Both the position numbers and the translations under genes were made by a program. Shown piece by piece: positions 17,420 through 25,991 of a DNA stretch of 32,563 bases (the first letter of the stretch is position 1; every line of letters begins with the position of its first letter). Below the pieces are notes generated by a model that made no database searches, was not told where the DNA came from, and saw only the letters and a list, made by a program, of their open reading frames with translations. Origin of the DNA: Membranihabitans marinus (GTDB taxonomy: Bacteria; Bacteroidota; Bacteroidia; Chitinophagales; Saprospiraceae); assembly GCF_019802045.1 (NCBI RefSeq), contig NZ_JAHVHU010000026.1, positions 1 through 32,563 of the forward strand, given 5' to 3'.

Positions 17420-18355
17420 TTACAAATCTTCCAGATACAGAGCGGCTATGGATTTGTGTTCGTGTGTATTACGGATGGCCCGTGCAAACAACCGACCGGA
17501 CTCTAAAACTGTGATTTTTTCAGATTCTTTCGTCAGCGGAATCGTATCGGTGACAATCAGTTTTGACAACTGAGAATTCTCGATATTCTCATAGGCTTTA
17601 CCGGACAAAACAGGGTGTGTACAGATAGCAATCACATTCAATGCTCCTTTTTCTTTGAGCACATCTGCAGCTCGACATAATGTTCCTGCTGTATCAGCAA
17701 GATCATCCACTATAATAACATCTTTTCCTTCCACCTCACCGATCACGGTCATTTCTGCGACTTCATTGGGTTTGATCCGTTGTTTATCACAAATAACCAG
17801 CGGTGTGTTAAAAACCTTGGCATATTTCCGAGCCCGCTTCACTCCACCCACATCGGGTGCAGCAAAAATAGTGTTGGACAGATCATACTTTTCAAGATAA
17901 GGCATAAAAACCGCTTCGCTGCGCAAATGATCGACTGGAATATCAAAAAAGCCTTGAATTTGATCTGCGTGAAAATCCATTGTCATAACGCGATTCGCTC
18001 CAGCAGCCTCCAACAAATTGGCAATAAGCTTGGCTGAAATAGGAACTCTGGGTTGATCCTTTCGATCTTGGCGAGCATAACCAAAGTAAGGGATGACGGC
18101 CGTAATATACCCGGCAGATGCCCGCTTTGCTGCATCAATCATCAGAAGCAATTCCATTATATTGGAGGGTGGAGAGGGGGTGCTTTGAATAAAAAACACA
18201 TAGGCGCCCCGAACAGACTCCTGAATAACAGGGTGAATTTCTCCATCGGAAAACTTCTGAATATCTATCCTTGAAAGATTTTGCCCGTAATTGGCTGCAA
18301 TTTTTTCAGCAAGATATCGGGAATTCTGACCTGAGAAAAGCTTTATATCAACCAT
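17420..18355 (-). CDS. prs: Ribose-phosphate pyrophosphokinase
   Basis: This 311-residue cytoplasmic enzyme makes PRPP from ribose 5-phosphate and ATP, feeding purine, pyrimidine, histidine and NAD synthesis. The flexible catalytic loop is YFGYARQDRKDQPR (about residues 90-103). The metal site is DFHADQIQGFF (127-137), and the ribose-phosphate loop is VIIVDDLADTAGT (213-225). The length is typical of class I enzymes. It is a single gene, with 270 non-coding bases downstream in which I see nothing clear. Confidence 0.97.
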   Translation of the reverse strand: MVDIKLFSGQNSRYLAEKIAANYGQNLSRIDIQKFSDGEIHPVIQESVRGAYVFFIQSTPSPPSNIMELLLMIDAAKRASAGYITAVIPYFGYARQDRKDQPRVPISAKLIANLLEAAGANRVMTMDFHADQIQGFFDIPVDHLRSEAVFMPYLEKYDLSNTIFAAPDVGGVKRARKYAKVFNTPLVICDKQRIKPNEVAEMTVIGEVEGKDVIIVDDLADTAGTLCRAADVLKEKGALNVIAICTHPVLSGKAYENIENSQLSKLIVTDTIPLTKESEKITVLESGRLFARAIRNTHEHKSIAALYLEDL

Positions 18356-18375
18356 TATACTTTGTTATTAGAACA

Positions 18376-18406
18376 CAAAAATAGATCATCTTGCTTACTA
18401 TACAGA
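18376..18406 (-). promoter_or_regulatory. Candidate prs promoter
   Basis: Read leftward, TATTTTTG (18383-18376) fits TAnnTTTG exactly. TCTG (18406-18403), 19 bases upstream, matches the TTTG element at three of four positions. The leader to the ATG at 18355 would be about 14 bases. Confidence 0.45.
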
Positions 18407-18427
18407 AAATTTCAGGGGAGATTTTTT

Positions 18428-18940
18428 TTATTTATACCACGAGGCATATCGGACATAATTATTTGCAATGCGTCGAATCTCGCCTTCAAGCAGTTCCGGC
18501 GATACAGGTTTGATTTTGCGCGCAGGTACGCCCGCATAAATATAGCCGCTTTCGCAAATCGTATTCTCCAGTATAACGGCGCCGGCGGCAATGATGCATC
18601 CACTTTCCACCACCGCATGGTCCATAATCCGACTCCCCATGCCGACGAGTACATCATCGTGTATCCTGCATCCATGCACAATGGCTTGATGACCTACAGA
18701 AACATGGCTCCCAATGTGGGTAGAAGAGCGTTCGAAGGTGCAGTGTATAATAGCTCCATCCTGAATATTTACCCGATTCCCCAGCCGGATACTGTTCACA
18801 TCTCCACGTACTACAGCCTGAAACCAAACACTGCACTCATCGCCCATGACCACATCTCCCACCAGCGTAGCGTTTTCGGCAAAAAAGCAGTCTTGCCCCC
18901 ATTGGGGCTGGGTATTATTGACGGTTTTAATAAGTGCCAT
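18428..18940 (-). CDS. Gamma carbonic anhydrase family protein
   Basis: This 170-residue left-handed beta-helix (hexapeptide repeat) protein belongs to the YrdA/PaaY-like group. Zinc-ligand histidines appear as His66 (IIHCTFER) and as His84 and His89 in SVGHQAIVHGC, which matches the gamma-class pattern. Bacterial members are often weak or inactive as carbonic anhydrases, so the activity is uncertain. Its ATG overlaps the end of the upstream TraB/GumN gene by 14 bases, so translation is probably coupled. Confidence 0.92.
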   Translation of the reverse strand: MALIKTVNNTQPQWGQDCFFAENATLVGDVVMGDECSVWFQAVVRGDVNSIRLGNRVNIQDGAIIHCTFERSSTHIGSHVSVGHQAIVHGCRIHDDVLVGMGSRIMDHAVVESGCIIAAGAVILENTICESGYIYAGVPARKIKPVSPELLEGEIRRIANNYVRYASWYK

Positions 18941-19877
18941 CCCGTGGATTTAAAACAGGTGTTAAGATATATCCGGCCTTTTCCAAAAGATGGATCACGC
19001 CGGTCTGGCCCGGTAGGTGAGCTGCACCAACTGCAATGAAAGTGGGTTTTTGATGGATGTAGGTTTCGATCCTGGGAATCCAGTTTCTATTGCGTATATC
19101 CAGAAATATCTGGTTAAAATTTTTGAATGTAATATCCGTCGCCTGGACTTCCTCTAAAATAGCATTTAGATCCTGATCCTTATACGTCTGATAAAGACCT
19201 TGCACAGCCTCATCGGCTGACTCATCACCGCGCTCCATCTTTTGATCGATCGCCTGAACCAGCATCTGAGCCTGATCAGTGTAAGGGATTGAGTCAAACA
19301 AAGAAATCTGGTAGTCGAGGGATTCCAATCCCAGTACAGCCTTCCGATCGGTTTTGGCACGATTAGTAATTTCCATCTCGTAGGATTTGCTCCCTTCTCC
19401 CAGTAAGGACCCCAGGTCAATGTCCACCAGCATGTACAGAAAAAAGGGTTTAATATTTTGCAAAAACATCAGCGGCATACCCATGCCTTCAAAGAATTCC
19501 CGAATGCGTTCGTATTCGTCATCGGACACCAGGTCTTCAAGCGTTTGATCCTGAGGCATCATGATTTTAGGCATCAATCCCATCATTGAAGCCGGGTTCA
19601 TATCCAGTTCATTGGTCTCGAGAACGATTTGCTCTGTCGCGGAATAGGCATTCTGAAAATGTGCCGGCCAGAAATAATGCTCTTCCGGTATGAGGTGCAT
19701 GGTTCCAAAAAGGTATGACGGAGCATCGAGATCAGGAGATTCGATCTTCCACAGCAGGGAATTGGCTAACGATGTGGTCTTGTCTGCTCCGGCATGTCGG
19801 GGCACCTGACATCCAAAAAGCAAAACCATCACCCATAGAATGACAATTCCGGGTGTATATGTTTTAATGGGCATCAT
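18927..19877 (-). CDS. TraB/GumN family lipoprotein
   Basis: This protein of about 316 residues belongs to the TraB/GumN (Tiki-like) family of putative metalloproteases. The lipoprotein signal ends in VLLFGC (Cys near residue 23). The two family motifs are SYLFGTMHLIPEEH near the N-terminus and AVGAAHLPGQTGVIHLLEKAGY near the C-terminus. Their GxMH and GxxH histidines, with nearby glutamates, form the proposed metal site. The start overlaps the TetR gene end by 14 bases. I used the first ATG of a tandem pair; the TTG before it is not needed. Confidence 0.88.
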   Translation of the reverse strand: MMPIKTYTPGIVILWVMVLLFGCQVPRHAGADKTTSLANSLLWKIESPDLDAPSYLFGTMHLIPEEHYFWPAHFQNAYSATEQIVLETNELDMNPASMMGLMPKIMMPQDQTLEDLVSDDEYERIREFFEGMGMPLMFLQNIKPFFLYMLVDIDLGSLLGEGSKSYEMEITNRAKTDRKAVLGLESLDYQISLFDSIPYTDQAQMLVQAIDQKMERGDESADEAVQGLYQTYKDQDLNAILEEVQATDITFKNFNQIFLDIRNRNWIPRIETYIHQKPTFIAVGAAHLPGQTGVIHLLEKAGYILTPVLNPRDGTY

Positions 19878-20532
19878 CAATCATCGTTTGGTAAGCGATC
19901 TCGATAATGTAGTCCCGCCATTCATTCAGATTAATGTGATACATGGTCATTCTGTTATTTTGCGCTGCTGCGGACTTGATCTGAGAAAATCCAACGATTA
20001 AACTCCACATCGTCATATACATCAGGTTGGGAGAACGCGTATTTTTGATCGATCCATCTTTTTGACCGCGATTGATCTCCTCTTGAAAAATCGTAATCGG
20101 AATATTGTGAATATCCTTAATTTTCCGAAAATAGATGCTGTTTTTCATCGAATCAGTTAATTGATTCGTTTTTTGCGTGGAAGAACGAACCAACCGGGTA
20201 TAGTTCAATAGCAACTCCAGATAAAATGGGTTTTCATCCAAAAAATCCATGTAGGCCCGGACCAACGTTATGACGGAATCCAGTCCGGATTTGTTCTGCT
20301 GATCGTGATACACCTCGTAGAATGCATCATTCATTTTGTGCATGGCTCTATAGGTGAGCGCCATGTACAGATTCTCCTTACTGCTGTAATAAAAATAAAC
20401 CAATCCTTTGCTAATACCAATCTGGGAGGCAATATCTTCCATTTTAGTATTATCATAACCGTGTTCAGAAAAGGTTTTCTCAGCAGAATTGAGGATTTCT
20501 ATTTCTTTTTCTTCTCGTTTTGTGAGTGCCAT
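19864..20532 (-). CDS. TetR/AcrR family transcriptional regulator
   Basis: This is a 222-residue regulator. Residues 8-55 form the TetR helix-turn-helix (ILNSAEKTFSEHGYDNTKMEDIASQIGISKGLVYFYYSSKENLY, two segments). The remaining helical domain should bind an unknown ligand and shows no recognisable signature. It is co-transcribed with, and overlaps, the TraB/GumN gene. That might be its target, but no operator is evident. The ATG is 42 bases downstream of the lpxB stop. Confidence 0.92.
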   Translation of the reverse strand: MALTKREEKEIEILNSAEKTFSEHGYDNTKMEDIASQIGISKGLVYFYYSSKENLYMALTYRAMHKMNDAFYEVYHDQQNKSGLDSVITLVRAYMDFLDENPFYLELLLNYTRLVRSSTQKTNQLTDSMKNSIYFRKIKDIHNIPITIFQEEINRGQKDGSIKNTRSPNLMYMTMWSLIVGFSQIKSAAAQNNRMTMYHINLNEWRDYIIEIAYQTMIDDAH

Positions 20533-20574
20533 AAATTTACTTGGTTATCGATTGACGTAAAGTTAGAAATTATT

Positions 20575-21735
20575 TTAACTCCCCAACTTAGAAATCATAA
20601 TATTTGCGGTTTTTTCAGCTGCTCCGCCCACCCCAAGCTTTTCTTCCAGTTCAATATACTGTTTTGTCAGTTCTTTTCTTTTTAAATTTTGAGTCAATTC
20701 CATCACTTCTTTACGTAGTCCAGAAGCGGACAGTGCATCCTGAATCAATTCCCGGACGACCTCTTTGTTCATAATCAGATTAACCAGCGAAATATAAGGA
20801 ACCTTGATCAATCGGCGGGCAATGTAATAGCTGATCTGACTGCCCTTAAAGCACACGACCTCGGGCACCTTAAAGAGTGCCGTCTCCAACGTTGCTGTAC
20901 CTGAAGCAACGCAAGCGATGTAGGCGTTTGAAAGCAATGCATAGGTATCTTCATCATAGGACACAGGGTGCTGATGTCCCACAATGCTATCGTATATGCT
21001 TTGGGGAACATGCGGCGATTTACCGATCACAATACGATAACCGGGAATTTCTCGGACCGCTTTTAGTTGGACCGGAAGAATTTTGGATACCTCCTGACGA
21101 CGGCTACCTGGCAGAAGAGCTATAATTTTCTCTGACCTCACCGCGTGTGAGTCATCAGAATTAGCCAAATCCGGATGAGTACCGATTTGATTCACAGACA
21201 CACTCGCCTTCTGTGCTTGTCTGTAATTTTTGATGATATCAACCAACGGGTGTCCTACATAGTGCACCTCATAATCAAAACGTGCAAAAAATGATTTTTC
21301 AAATGGTAGGATGCAGAACAACTCATCAATATACTTTTTGAGATCAAGCGCTCTGCGTTCTTTCCATGCCCAGGCCTGCGGCGCAATATAGTAAAAATTC
21401 CTATACCCATGTCGGGCTGCCCAGCGAGCCATTCGCATATTGAAACCTGGAAAGTCGATGTAAATAATCGCATCCGGTTTGTAATCACGGATAGCTTTTT
21501 TCGCCAATCGGAAATTGGACAGAATGACTGGCAGGTGCCTGATAACTTCTGAGAATCCCATAAAAGAAAGACGATCGATGGTCTGATCGAGATCCACACC
21601 CGCTTTGGCCATTTTTGGCCCGCCAAAACCACGAAATTGCATTTGAGGATCCTGCCGTTTCAAGGCCTCAACCAGGTGACCGCCGTGCAAGTCTCCCGAG
21701 GGCTCGCCCGCAATGATATAGAGCTTTTTATTCAT
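20575..21735 (-). CDS. lpxB: Lipid-A-disaccharide synthase
   Basis: This 386-residue inner-membrane-associated GT19 glycosyltransferase joins UDP-diacylglucosamine and lipid X to form the lipid A disaccharide. The N-terminus is the classic LYIIAGEPSGDLHGGHLVEAL. Family segments FMGFSEVIRHLP, YIDFPGFNMRMARWA, YYIAPQAWAWKERR, LLPGSRRQEVSK and ASGTATLETALF follow in order. The length is normal. The ATG overlaps the small membrane protein stop as ATGA, and surE lies upstream. This block suggests an outer membrane containing lipid A. Confidence 0.97.
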   Translation of the reverse strand: MNKKLYIIAGEPSGDLHGGHLVEALKRQDPQMQFRGFGGPKMAKAGVDLDQTIDRLSFMGFSEVIRHLPVILSNFRLAKKAIRDYKPDAIIYIDFPGFNMRMARWAARHGYRNFYYIAPQAWAWKERRALDLKKYIDELFCILPFEKSFFARFDYEVHYVGHPLVDIIKNYRQAQKASVSVNQIGTHPDLANSDDSHAVRSEKIIALLPGSRRQEVSKILPVQLKAVREIPGYRIVIGKSPHVPQSIYDSIVGHQHPVSYDEDTYALLSNAYIACVASGTATLETALFKVPEVVCFKGSQISYYIARRLIKVPYISLVNLIMNKEVVRELIQDALSASGLRKEVMELTQNLKRKELTKQYIELEEKLGVGGAAEKTANIMISKLGS

Positions 21736-22037
21736 AAAAGCACACTTGAAAAATAAATGATCCAGGCAATAATAAACACAAAAGTGGGAAAAACGACACC
21801 CCGAACTGCATGGTGCGCATATCGCTTTTGAAAATATCGAACCAGGACTACATTCACTCCAATGCTGACTAGCGCAATCGTTCGTATCCGAAAATCATCA
21901 GAGAATCCCGCATCGGACATCAATCCGCGCTCACTCAGCTCCTGAAAAATCATATACAAGACGACAAAAGCAAATATAGGAACCACCGTACCTGCCAGGG
22001 CACCCACCACTACCTTATCATATCGTCTATTGATCAT
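21732..22037 (-). CDS. Small membrane protein between surE and lpxB
   Basis: This 101-residue protein has three predicted membrane helices (about residues 10-32, 48-66 and 78-98). I recognise no named family. The gene is sandwiched tightly: its start overlaps the surE end by 11 bases and its stop overlaps the lpxB start by 4. The same arrangement of surE, a small membrane protein and lpxB is, from memory, common in Bacteroidota, so an envelope role is a reasonable guess. Confidence 0.85.
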   Translation of the reverse strand: MINRRYDKVVVGALAGTVVPIFAFVVLYMIFQELSERGLMSDAGFSDDFRIRTIALVSIGVNVVLVRYFQKRYAHHAVRGVVFPTFVFIIAWIIYFSSVLL

Positions 22038-22812
22038 TCACCAACCCGTTTAACTTCTCAAAGGCGGGATAATCGGTCAGATCAAACTGACAAGGAACCA
22101 CCGATATATAGCCTTCATCAAGCGCTGTCACATCGGTTCCATTCCCCGAATCCATATTGACAAATTCGCCAGCCAACCAATAGTATTTCATGCCATGAGG
22201 ATCAGTTCCTTCCTGAAACTCTTCGACCCAGCGGGCATTAGCCTGTCGGCATACTTTGATTCCCTTTAATTGTTCTTCTGGCAGAGCTGGAATGTTGACG
22301 TTGAGTAACAACGGATTATGGGGATCTTTTTCAAGACCCAGTACATATTCACTAATCTTCCGGGCAACTTTAGCTGATCCTGTAAAATCAGCTTCAAACG
22401 AAAAATCAAGCAAAGAAAAGCCCACACTGTGAATCCCTTCCATAGCTGCTTCCATCGCCGCAGACATCGTTCCACTGTAGATAATATTTATGGAATAATT
22501 CGCTCCGTGATTGATCCCTGAAACGCATAAATCAATGGTTTCATTCTTTAACAGGACATTTTTGGCCCATTTGACGCAATCAACCGGCGTCCCGGAACAT
22601 TCGTAAGCTTCGATTCCTTCAAAGGTCTTAACCTTATTGAACCGAAGCGGTTCACGCAATGTTACGGCATGTCCTTTTCCACTTTGCGGAGAATCTGGTG
22701 AAACAACATACACTTTCCCCAAATCCCGGACAGCATCCACCAGAGAATGAATTCCCGGTGCAAACATTCCATCGTCATTCGTGACTAATATTATTTTCTC
22801 TTTATAAGGCAT
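22027..22812 (-). CDS. surE: 5'/3'-nucleotidase SurE
   Basis: This 261-residue metal-dependent phosphatase acts on nucleoside monophosphates. The catalytic metal site starts with ILVTNDDGMFAPGI (Asp13, Asp14). SPDSPQSGKGHAVT supplies the conserved serine, and CVSGINHGANYSINIIYSGT the conserved asparagine. The length is normal. It is the first gene of the surE-membrane protein-lpxB unit. Confidence 0.97.
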   Translation of the reverse strand: MPYKEKIILVTNDDGMFAPGIHSLVDAVRDLGKVYVVSPDSPQSGKGHAVTLREPLRFNKVKTFEGIEAYECSGTPVDCVKWAKNVLLKNETIDLCVSGINHGANYSINIIYSGTMSAAMEAAMEGIHSVGFSLLDFSFEADFTGSAKVARKISEYVLGLEKDPHNPLLLNVNIPALPEEQLKGIKVCRQANARWVEEFQEGTDPHGMKYYWLAGEFVNMDSGNGTDVTALDEGYISVVPCQFDLTDYPAFEKLNGLVNDQ

Positions 22813-23113
22813 TATAATTTATTTTTTCAAATTCATATTCTGTCAAAACGCCGGCGTTCCAGACACAGCAAAGTCATACCTCACCAGATGTTCAATGTTA
22901 CCCGCTTTATCGTACAAGAAGTGCAGGTAAACGCGGTTACTGAAAATAAAATTGCTCTTCGTTTTGAAAGATTGTCTGTACTTTTCAAAAGTTAAAAATA
23001 CATCAATGCAACGGATCAACTGTGCCAACCTGTATATTTTTCAAAAATAGAACTCCAATCAAGGTTATCCCCTAAATTTTGGGCAAATTTGCGGTGTTTG
23101 ACAAAGTAACATT
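22813..23113. other. Intergenic region with a possible gene remnant
   Basis: This 301-bp gap lies between the divergent surE and hemH genes. On the minus strand, 22843-23028 reads as about 60 protein-like residues (for example NRVYLHFLYDKAGNIEHLVRYD) but has only a TTG start and no family I recognise. Just upstream, another minus frame reads DWSSIFEKYTGWHS and then stops, as if a short gene had suffered a frameshift. No clear promoter is seen for hemH. Confidence 0.4.
22843..23028 (-). pseudogene. Possible small or decayed protein gene
   Basis: The reading has composition more like a real protein than a shadow: mixed charged and aromatic residues, and a segment LHFLYDKAGNIEHLVRYDF. It lacks an ATG, is only about 60 residues, and is immediately preceded by an in-frame stop. 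A neighbouring frame upstream also looks coding. It may be the tail of a frameshifted gene. I assign no function. Confidence 0.25.
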
Positions 23114-24154
23114 ATGAAAAATCAGGAGCAGAATAGTAACACGCATACGGGCGTATTGTTGATCAACCTCGGATCGCCCGATAGTCCGAAGGTCAAAGAT
23201 GTGAGAAAATACCTGATTGAGTTCCTCCTCGATCCACGTGTCATAGATATCCCCTACATCAACCGGCAGTTATTGGTGCGCGGACCGATCGCTTATGGAC
23301 GAGCCCCCCGGTCTGCCGAAGAGTATCAAAAACTGTGGACCGAGCCGGATGGATCACCATTGATCGCCTATGGGTATGAGGTTCGTGACCTGCTTCAGAA
23401 ACAATTGGGAAACGGTTACAAGGTAGAATTGGCCATGCGGTATCAATCCCCATCGATCGCTGATGGAATCAACACGCTGAAGAAAGCCCGATTGAAAAAA
23501 TGGATTATCGTCCCGTTGTTTCCACAGCAGGCTTCCGCTACCGTGGGTTCGGTATTGGAAAAAGTGATGGAAGAGATCCGCAAGGACTGGATATTCCCTG
23601 AGCTCGTTATGATCAATCAGTTTTACGATCGTCCGGATTTTATCGAGGCATGGGCAGAAGTGGCCTCGGGATACAATCTGCAATCGTATGAAAAAATCAT
23701 ATTTAGCTATCACGGTTTGCCCCAACGACAGCTGTTCAAAGCAGACCCGGGACATCACTGCAAAGCGAATATCGAGTGTTGTCAGAAAATCACCCGGGAT
23801 AATCAGGATTGCTATTCAGCTCAGTGCTTTCACAATACCCGTCTGCTTCGCGAAAAACTAAAACTACCGGAAGAAAAATGCATTACGTCCTTCCAATCCC
23901 GCCTGGGCAGGTCAGAATGGATCAAACCCTATACGGAGGACGTGGTAAAAAAACTGGCTCAGGATGGTTTTAAAAAGGTGTTGATCATCAGCCCGGCCTT
24001 TATCGCTGATTGCCTGGAAACCATTGTAGAATTGGGTATGGAATACAAAGATCTATTCATAGAACATGGCGGAGACACCTTCGACATGATGGAAAGTCTC
24101 AACGCAAATCCAGCATGGATCCAATCCTTAACCAACATGGTCACAGAACGATAA
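23114..24154 (+). CDS. hemH: Ferrochelatase
   Basis: This 346-residue enzyme inserts Fe2+ into protoporphyrin IX, the last step of protoheme synthesis. The N-terminus is GVLLINLGSPDSPKVKDVRKYL. The catalytic histidine is His200 in IIFSYHGLPQRQL. The second conserved stretch is TSFQSRLGRSEWIKPYTED, and the conserved glutamate lies in SPAFIADCLETIVELGMEY. A cysteine-rich insert (Cys216, 222, 223, 233, 238) follows the catalytic histidine; I recall similar cysteines in related ferrochelatases, and an Fe-S cluster is possible but unproven. holA starts 3 bases after this stop. Confidence 0.97.
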   Translation: MKNQEQNSNTHTGVLLINLGSPDSPKVKDVRKYLIEFLLDPRVIDIPYINRQLLVRGPIAYGRAPRSAEEYQKLWTEPDGSPLIAYGYEVRDLLQKQLGNGYKVELAMRYQSPSIADGINTLKKARLKKWIIVPLFPQQASATVGSVLEKVMEEIRKDWIFPELVMINQFYDRPDFIEAWAEVASGYNLQSYEKIIFSYHGLPQRQLFKADPGHHCKANIECCQKITRDNQDCYSAQCFHNTRLLREKLKLPEEKCITSFQSRLGRSEWIKPYTEDVVKKLAQDGFKKVLIISPAFIADCLETIVELGMEYKDLFIEHGGDTFDMMESLNANPAWIQSLTNMVTER

Positions 24155-24157
24155 CCC

Positions 24158-25156
24158 ATGGATATAAAAGCGATTCAAAAGAAAATTAAAGCCAATCCTG
24201 TACAACCGGTTTATTTTTTATACGGGGATGAACCATTTTATATCGATCAGCTCGGTGATTTCATTGTGGAAGAAACCGTCAATCCGGAAATGAAAGACTT
24301 CAACTTCACGGTATTGTATGGCAAAGAAGTCAAAAGCGGAAGTCTGCTTGATGCCTTGATGCGATATCCGATGATGGCCCCCTACCAGGTCATTCTTCTG
24401 AAAGAGGCACACCAGATGAAAGATTTCTCCGACCTGCTTCCTTACATCCAAAATCCGATGGACACCACGATTTTCATCATTGAGTACAAAAAGTCGGTGG
24501 ACAAGCGATTTAAGGTTTTTAAGACGTTGAGCTCACTGGACACCGCATATGAATCAAAGTCCATTCGGGACTATCAGATTGTCAAATGGATCGGAGATTA
24601 TGTCAAAGGCCAAAAGTGGTCTATTGAAGCAGATACCACCCGGTTACTGGCAGAATATCTGGGGACAGATTTGCAAAAAATCGTCAATGAGCTGGAGAAG
24701 ATTATGTTGAACAAAAAAAACAACAACATGATCACCTCGGAAGATATTGAAAAATATGTCGGAATCAGTAAAGACTACAATGTCTTTGAACTTCAGAAGG
24801 CCATAGGCAGCGGATCTGCTGATCAGGCCTTTCGGATCATAACTGTGATGATGGAAAATGAAAAAGAGAATTCTCCTATCATGATTATCTCAATGTTGTT
24901 TGCCTACTTTACTAAAATCTATAAAATGCATTTTTTGCGGACTGCTTCACAAAAAGAGCAATTGAAGAATCTGGGTCTCTCCCACTCTTTTTTCCTCAGT
25001 GAGTTTCAGCAGGCTACCCGACTATTTAGCCAGGCCAAATGTGAATCTGTATTGGATATATTGCATGAATATGACCTCAAGTCCAAAGGATTTGACTACC
25101 CAGCTGGAAATAGCGGAGAATTGGTCAAGGAGATGCTTTATAAAATCATGAGCTGA
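24158..25156 (+). CDS. holA: DNA polymerase III subunit delta
   Basis: This 332-residue clamp-loader subunit opens the sliding clamp during replication. The N-terminus has the family's PVYFLYGDEPFYIDQL (a degenerate P-loop region). The middle contains LAEYLGTDLQKIVNELEKI and ISKDYNVFELQKAIG, and the C-terminal helical collar ends with LKSKGFDYPAGNSGELVKEM. The length matches bacterial HolA. It is co-transcribed with hemH; no terminator with a clear U-tract follows. Confidence 0.93.
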   Translation: MDIKAIQKKIKANPVQPVYFLYGDEPFYIDQLGDFIVEETVNPEMKDFNFTVLYGKEVKSGSLLDALMRYPMMAPYQVILLKEAHQMKDFSDLLPYIQNPMDTTIFIIEYKKSVDKRFKVFKTLSSLDTAYESKSIRDYQIVKWIGDYVKGQKWSIEADTTRLLAEYLGTDLQKIVNELEKIMLNKKNNNMITSEDIEKYVGISKDYNVFELQKAIGSGSADQAFRIITVMMENEKENSPIMIISMLFAYFTKIYKMHFLRTASQKEQLKNLGLSHSFFLSEFQQATRLFSQAKCESVLDILHEYDLKSKGFDYPAGNSGELVKEMLYKIMS

Positions 25157-25412
25157 TGGTGGATTATTACGAGGGGTGGTAGAGGAGAACAGTTTAGGGG
25201 GGAGAGAAACGATCAGCAGTTAGCTGTTCTTTAGTGGTATGATTTGTGGTTTGGTATGTGAGAATGTATATGAATTTTGGGGCTAGGGTCGATCGGAGAC
25301 TGCCGACCGACGACAGTAACCAGGGACTTTAACGGCTAATGACCTAAACAGCTTTATTCACCACGTCCAACTATTATGATGCATAATTTCCAGTGCATCA
25401 ATTGCTTAATTT

Positions 25413-25446
25413 CCAAAAGTGGGCCTATTACATAGCCCACTTTTGG
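25413..25446. other. Perfect 12-bp hairpin
   Basis: CCAAAAGTGGGC (25413-25424) is exactly complementary to GCCCACTTTTGG (25435-25446) around a 10-base loop. No run of T follows on either strand close enough for a classical intrinsic terminator. It lies about 255 bases after holA and just before the repeat modules. Confidence 0.7.
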
Positions 25447-25537
25447 CCGACGTTTGACTTTTGATTCATACATTATCCTCGGAACAGAGCCCTCCCACAG
25501 CCAAGGCGGGGATAGGTCGGTTCACTCATCCTACCCA

Positions 25538-25664
25538 CCCAAAATGAGGACATTTTTGGGTCCTTCACCGAATGTGGATTGACCACATTCGATCTAGCCC
25601 TTGGCGAGATTTTGCTCAATCATACTGAACTTTCTGTCTCAGCTCGGCTTTACCGAGATGAGAC
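25538..25664. repeat. Three-hairpin repeat module, copy A
   Basis: Hairpin 1 (25538-25560) pairs CCCAAAATG with CATTTTTGGG around AGGA. The linker TCCTTCA follows. Hairpin 2 (25569-25591) pairs CGAATGTGG with CCACATTCG, 9 perfect pairs, around ATTGA. After 44 bases hairpin 3 (25636-25664) pairs GTCTCA-CTCGG with CCGAG-TGAGAC around CTTTA. CCAAGG at 25501 could also pair with CCTTGG at 25599. Confidence 0.7.
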
Positions 25665-25755
25665 TACATACGTTCATGTTACTAACTCCTGAAATAGAAT
25701 ACTATTCCGGCAGCTATAAGATTATAGATTTTTAAGTGCAATGAATGCTTACCCG

Positions 25756-25827
25756 CCTGAAACAGGGATGTTTCGGGTCCTTCATCAGAGGTAGATTGAC
25801 TACCTCTGGTCTCGGACGAGCCGAGAC
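25756..25827. repeat. Three-hairpin repeat module, copy B
   Basis: Hairpin 1 (25756-25777) pairs CCTGAAACA with TGTTTCGGG around GGGA, with one G-T pair. The linker TCCTTCA is identical to copy A. Hairpin 2 (25786-25808) pairs CAGAGGTAG with CTACCTCTG, 9 perfect pairs, around the same ATTGA loop. Hairpin 3 (25809-25827) pairs GTCTCGG with CCGAGAC and follows directly. The stems of hairpins 1 and 2 differ in sequence from copy A but stay paired. Confidence 0.7.
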
Positions 25828-25991
25828 TATAATCACTCATATCTGCACCTGTCTAACTGCCATTAAAACAATAATCAACGCCAGGTAGGTAAATCATAAG
25901 CGATGAATTTTGCAGGCTAAGCGAGGTTTGCCCCGTTATATAAAATAAGGCAATCCCCCCACCAAATTCATCATCAACAACTAATAATTAT

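Larger units (their letters stand above)
25157..25991. other. 835-bp non-coding region rich in hairpins
   Basis: No credible gene is present on either strand. The left part (to about 25380) is G-rich and without structure I can name. From 25413 to 25827 there is a succession of strong stem-loops: a 12-bp hairpin, then two modules of three hairpins each (separate entries). The last 160 bases, downstream of yraN, show nothing clear. The region lies between the converging holA and yraN genes. Confidence 0.6.

Noticed and set aside
18362-19039. Long plus-strand open frame (225 residues)
   Set aside because: It lies antisense to the gamma carbonic anhydrase and TraB/GumN genes, which both have clear family motifs; its composition is that of a shadow frame.
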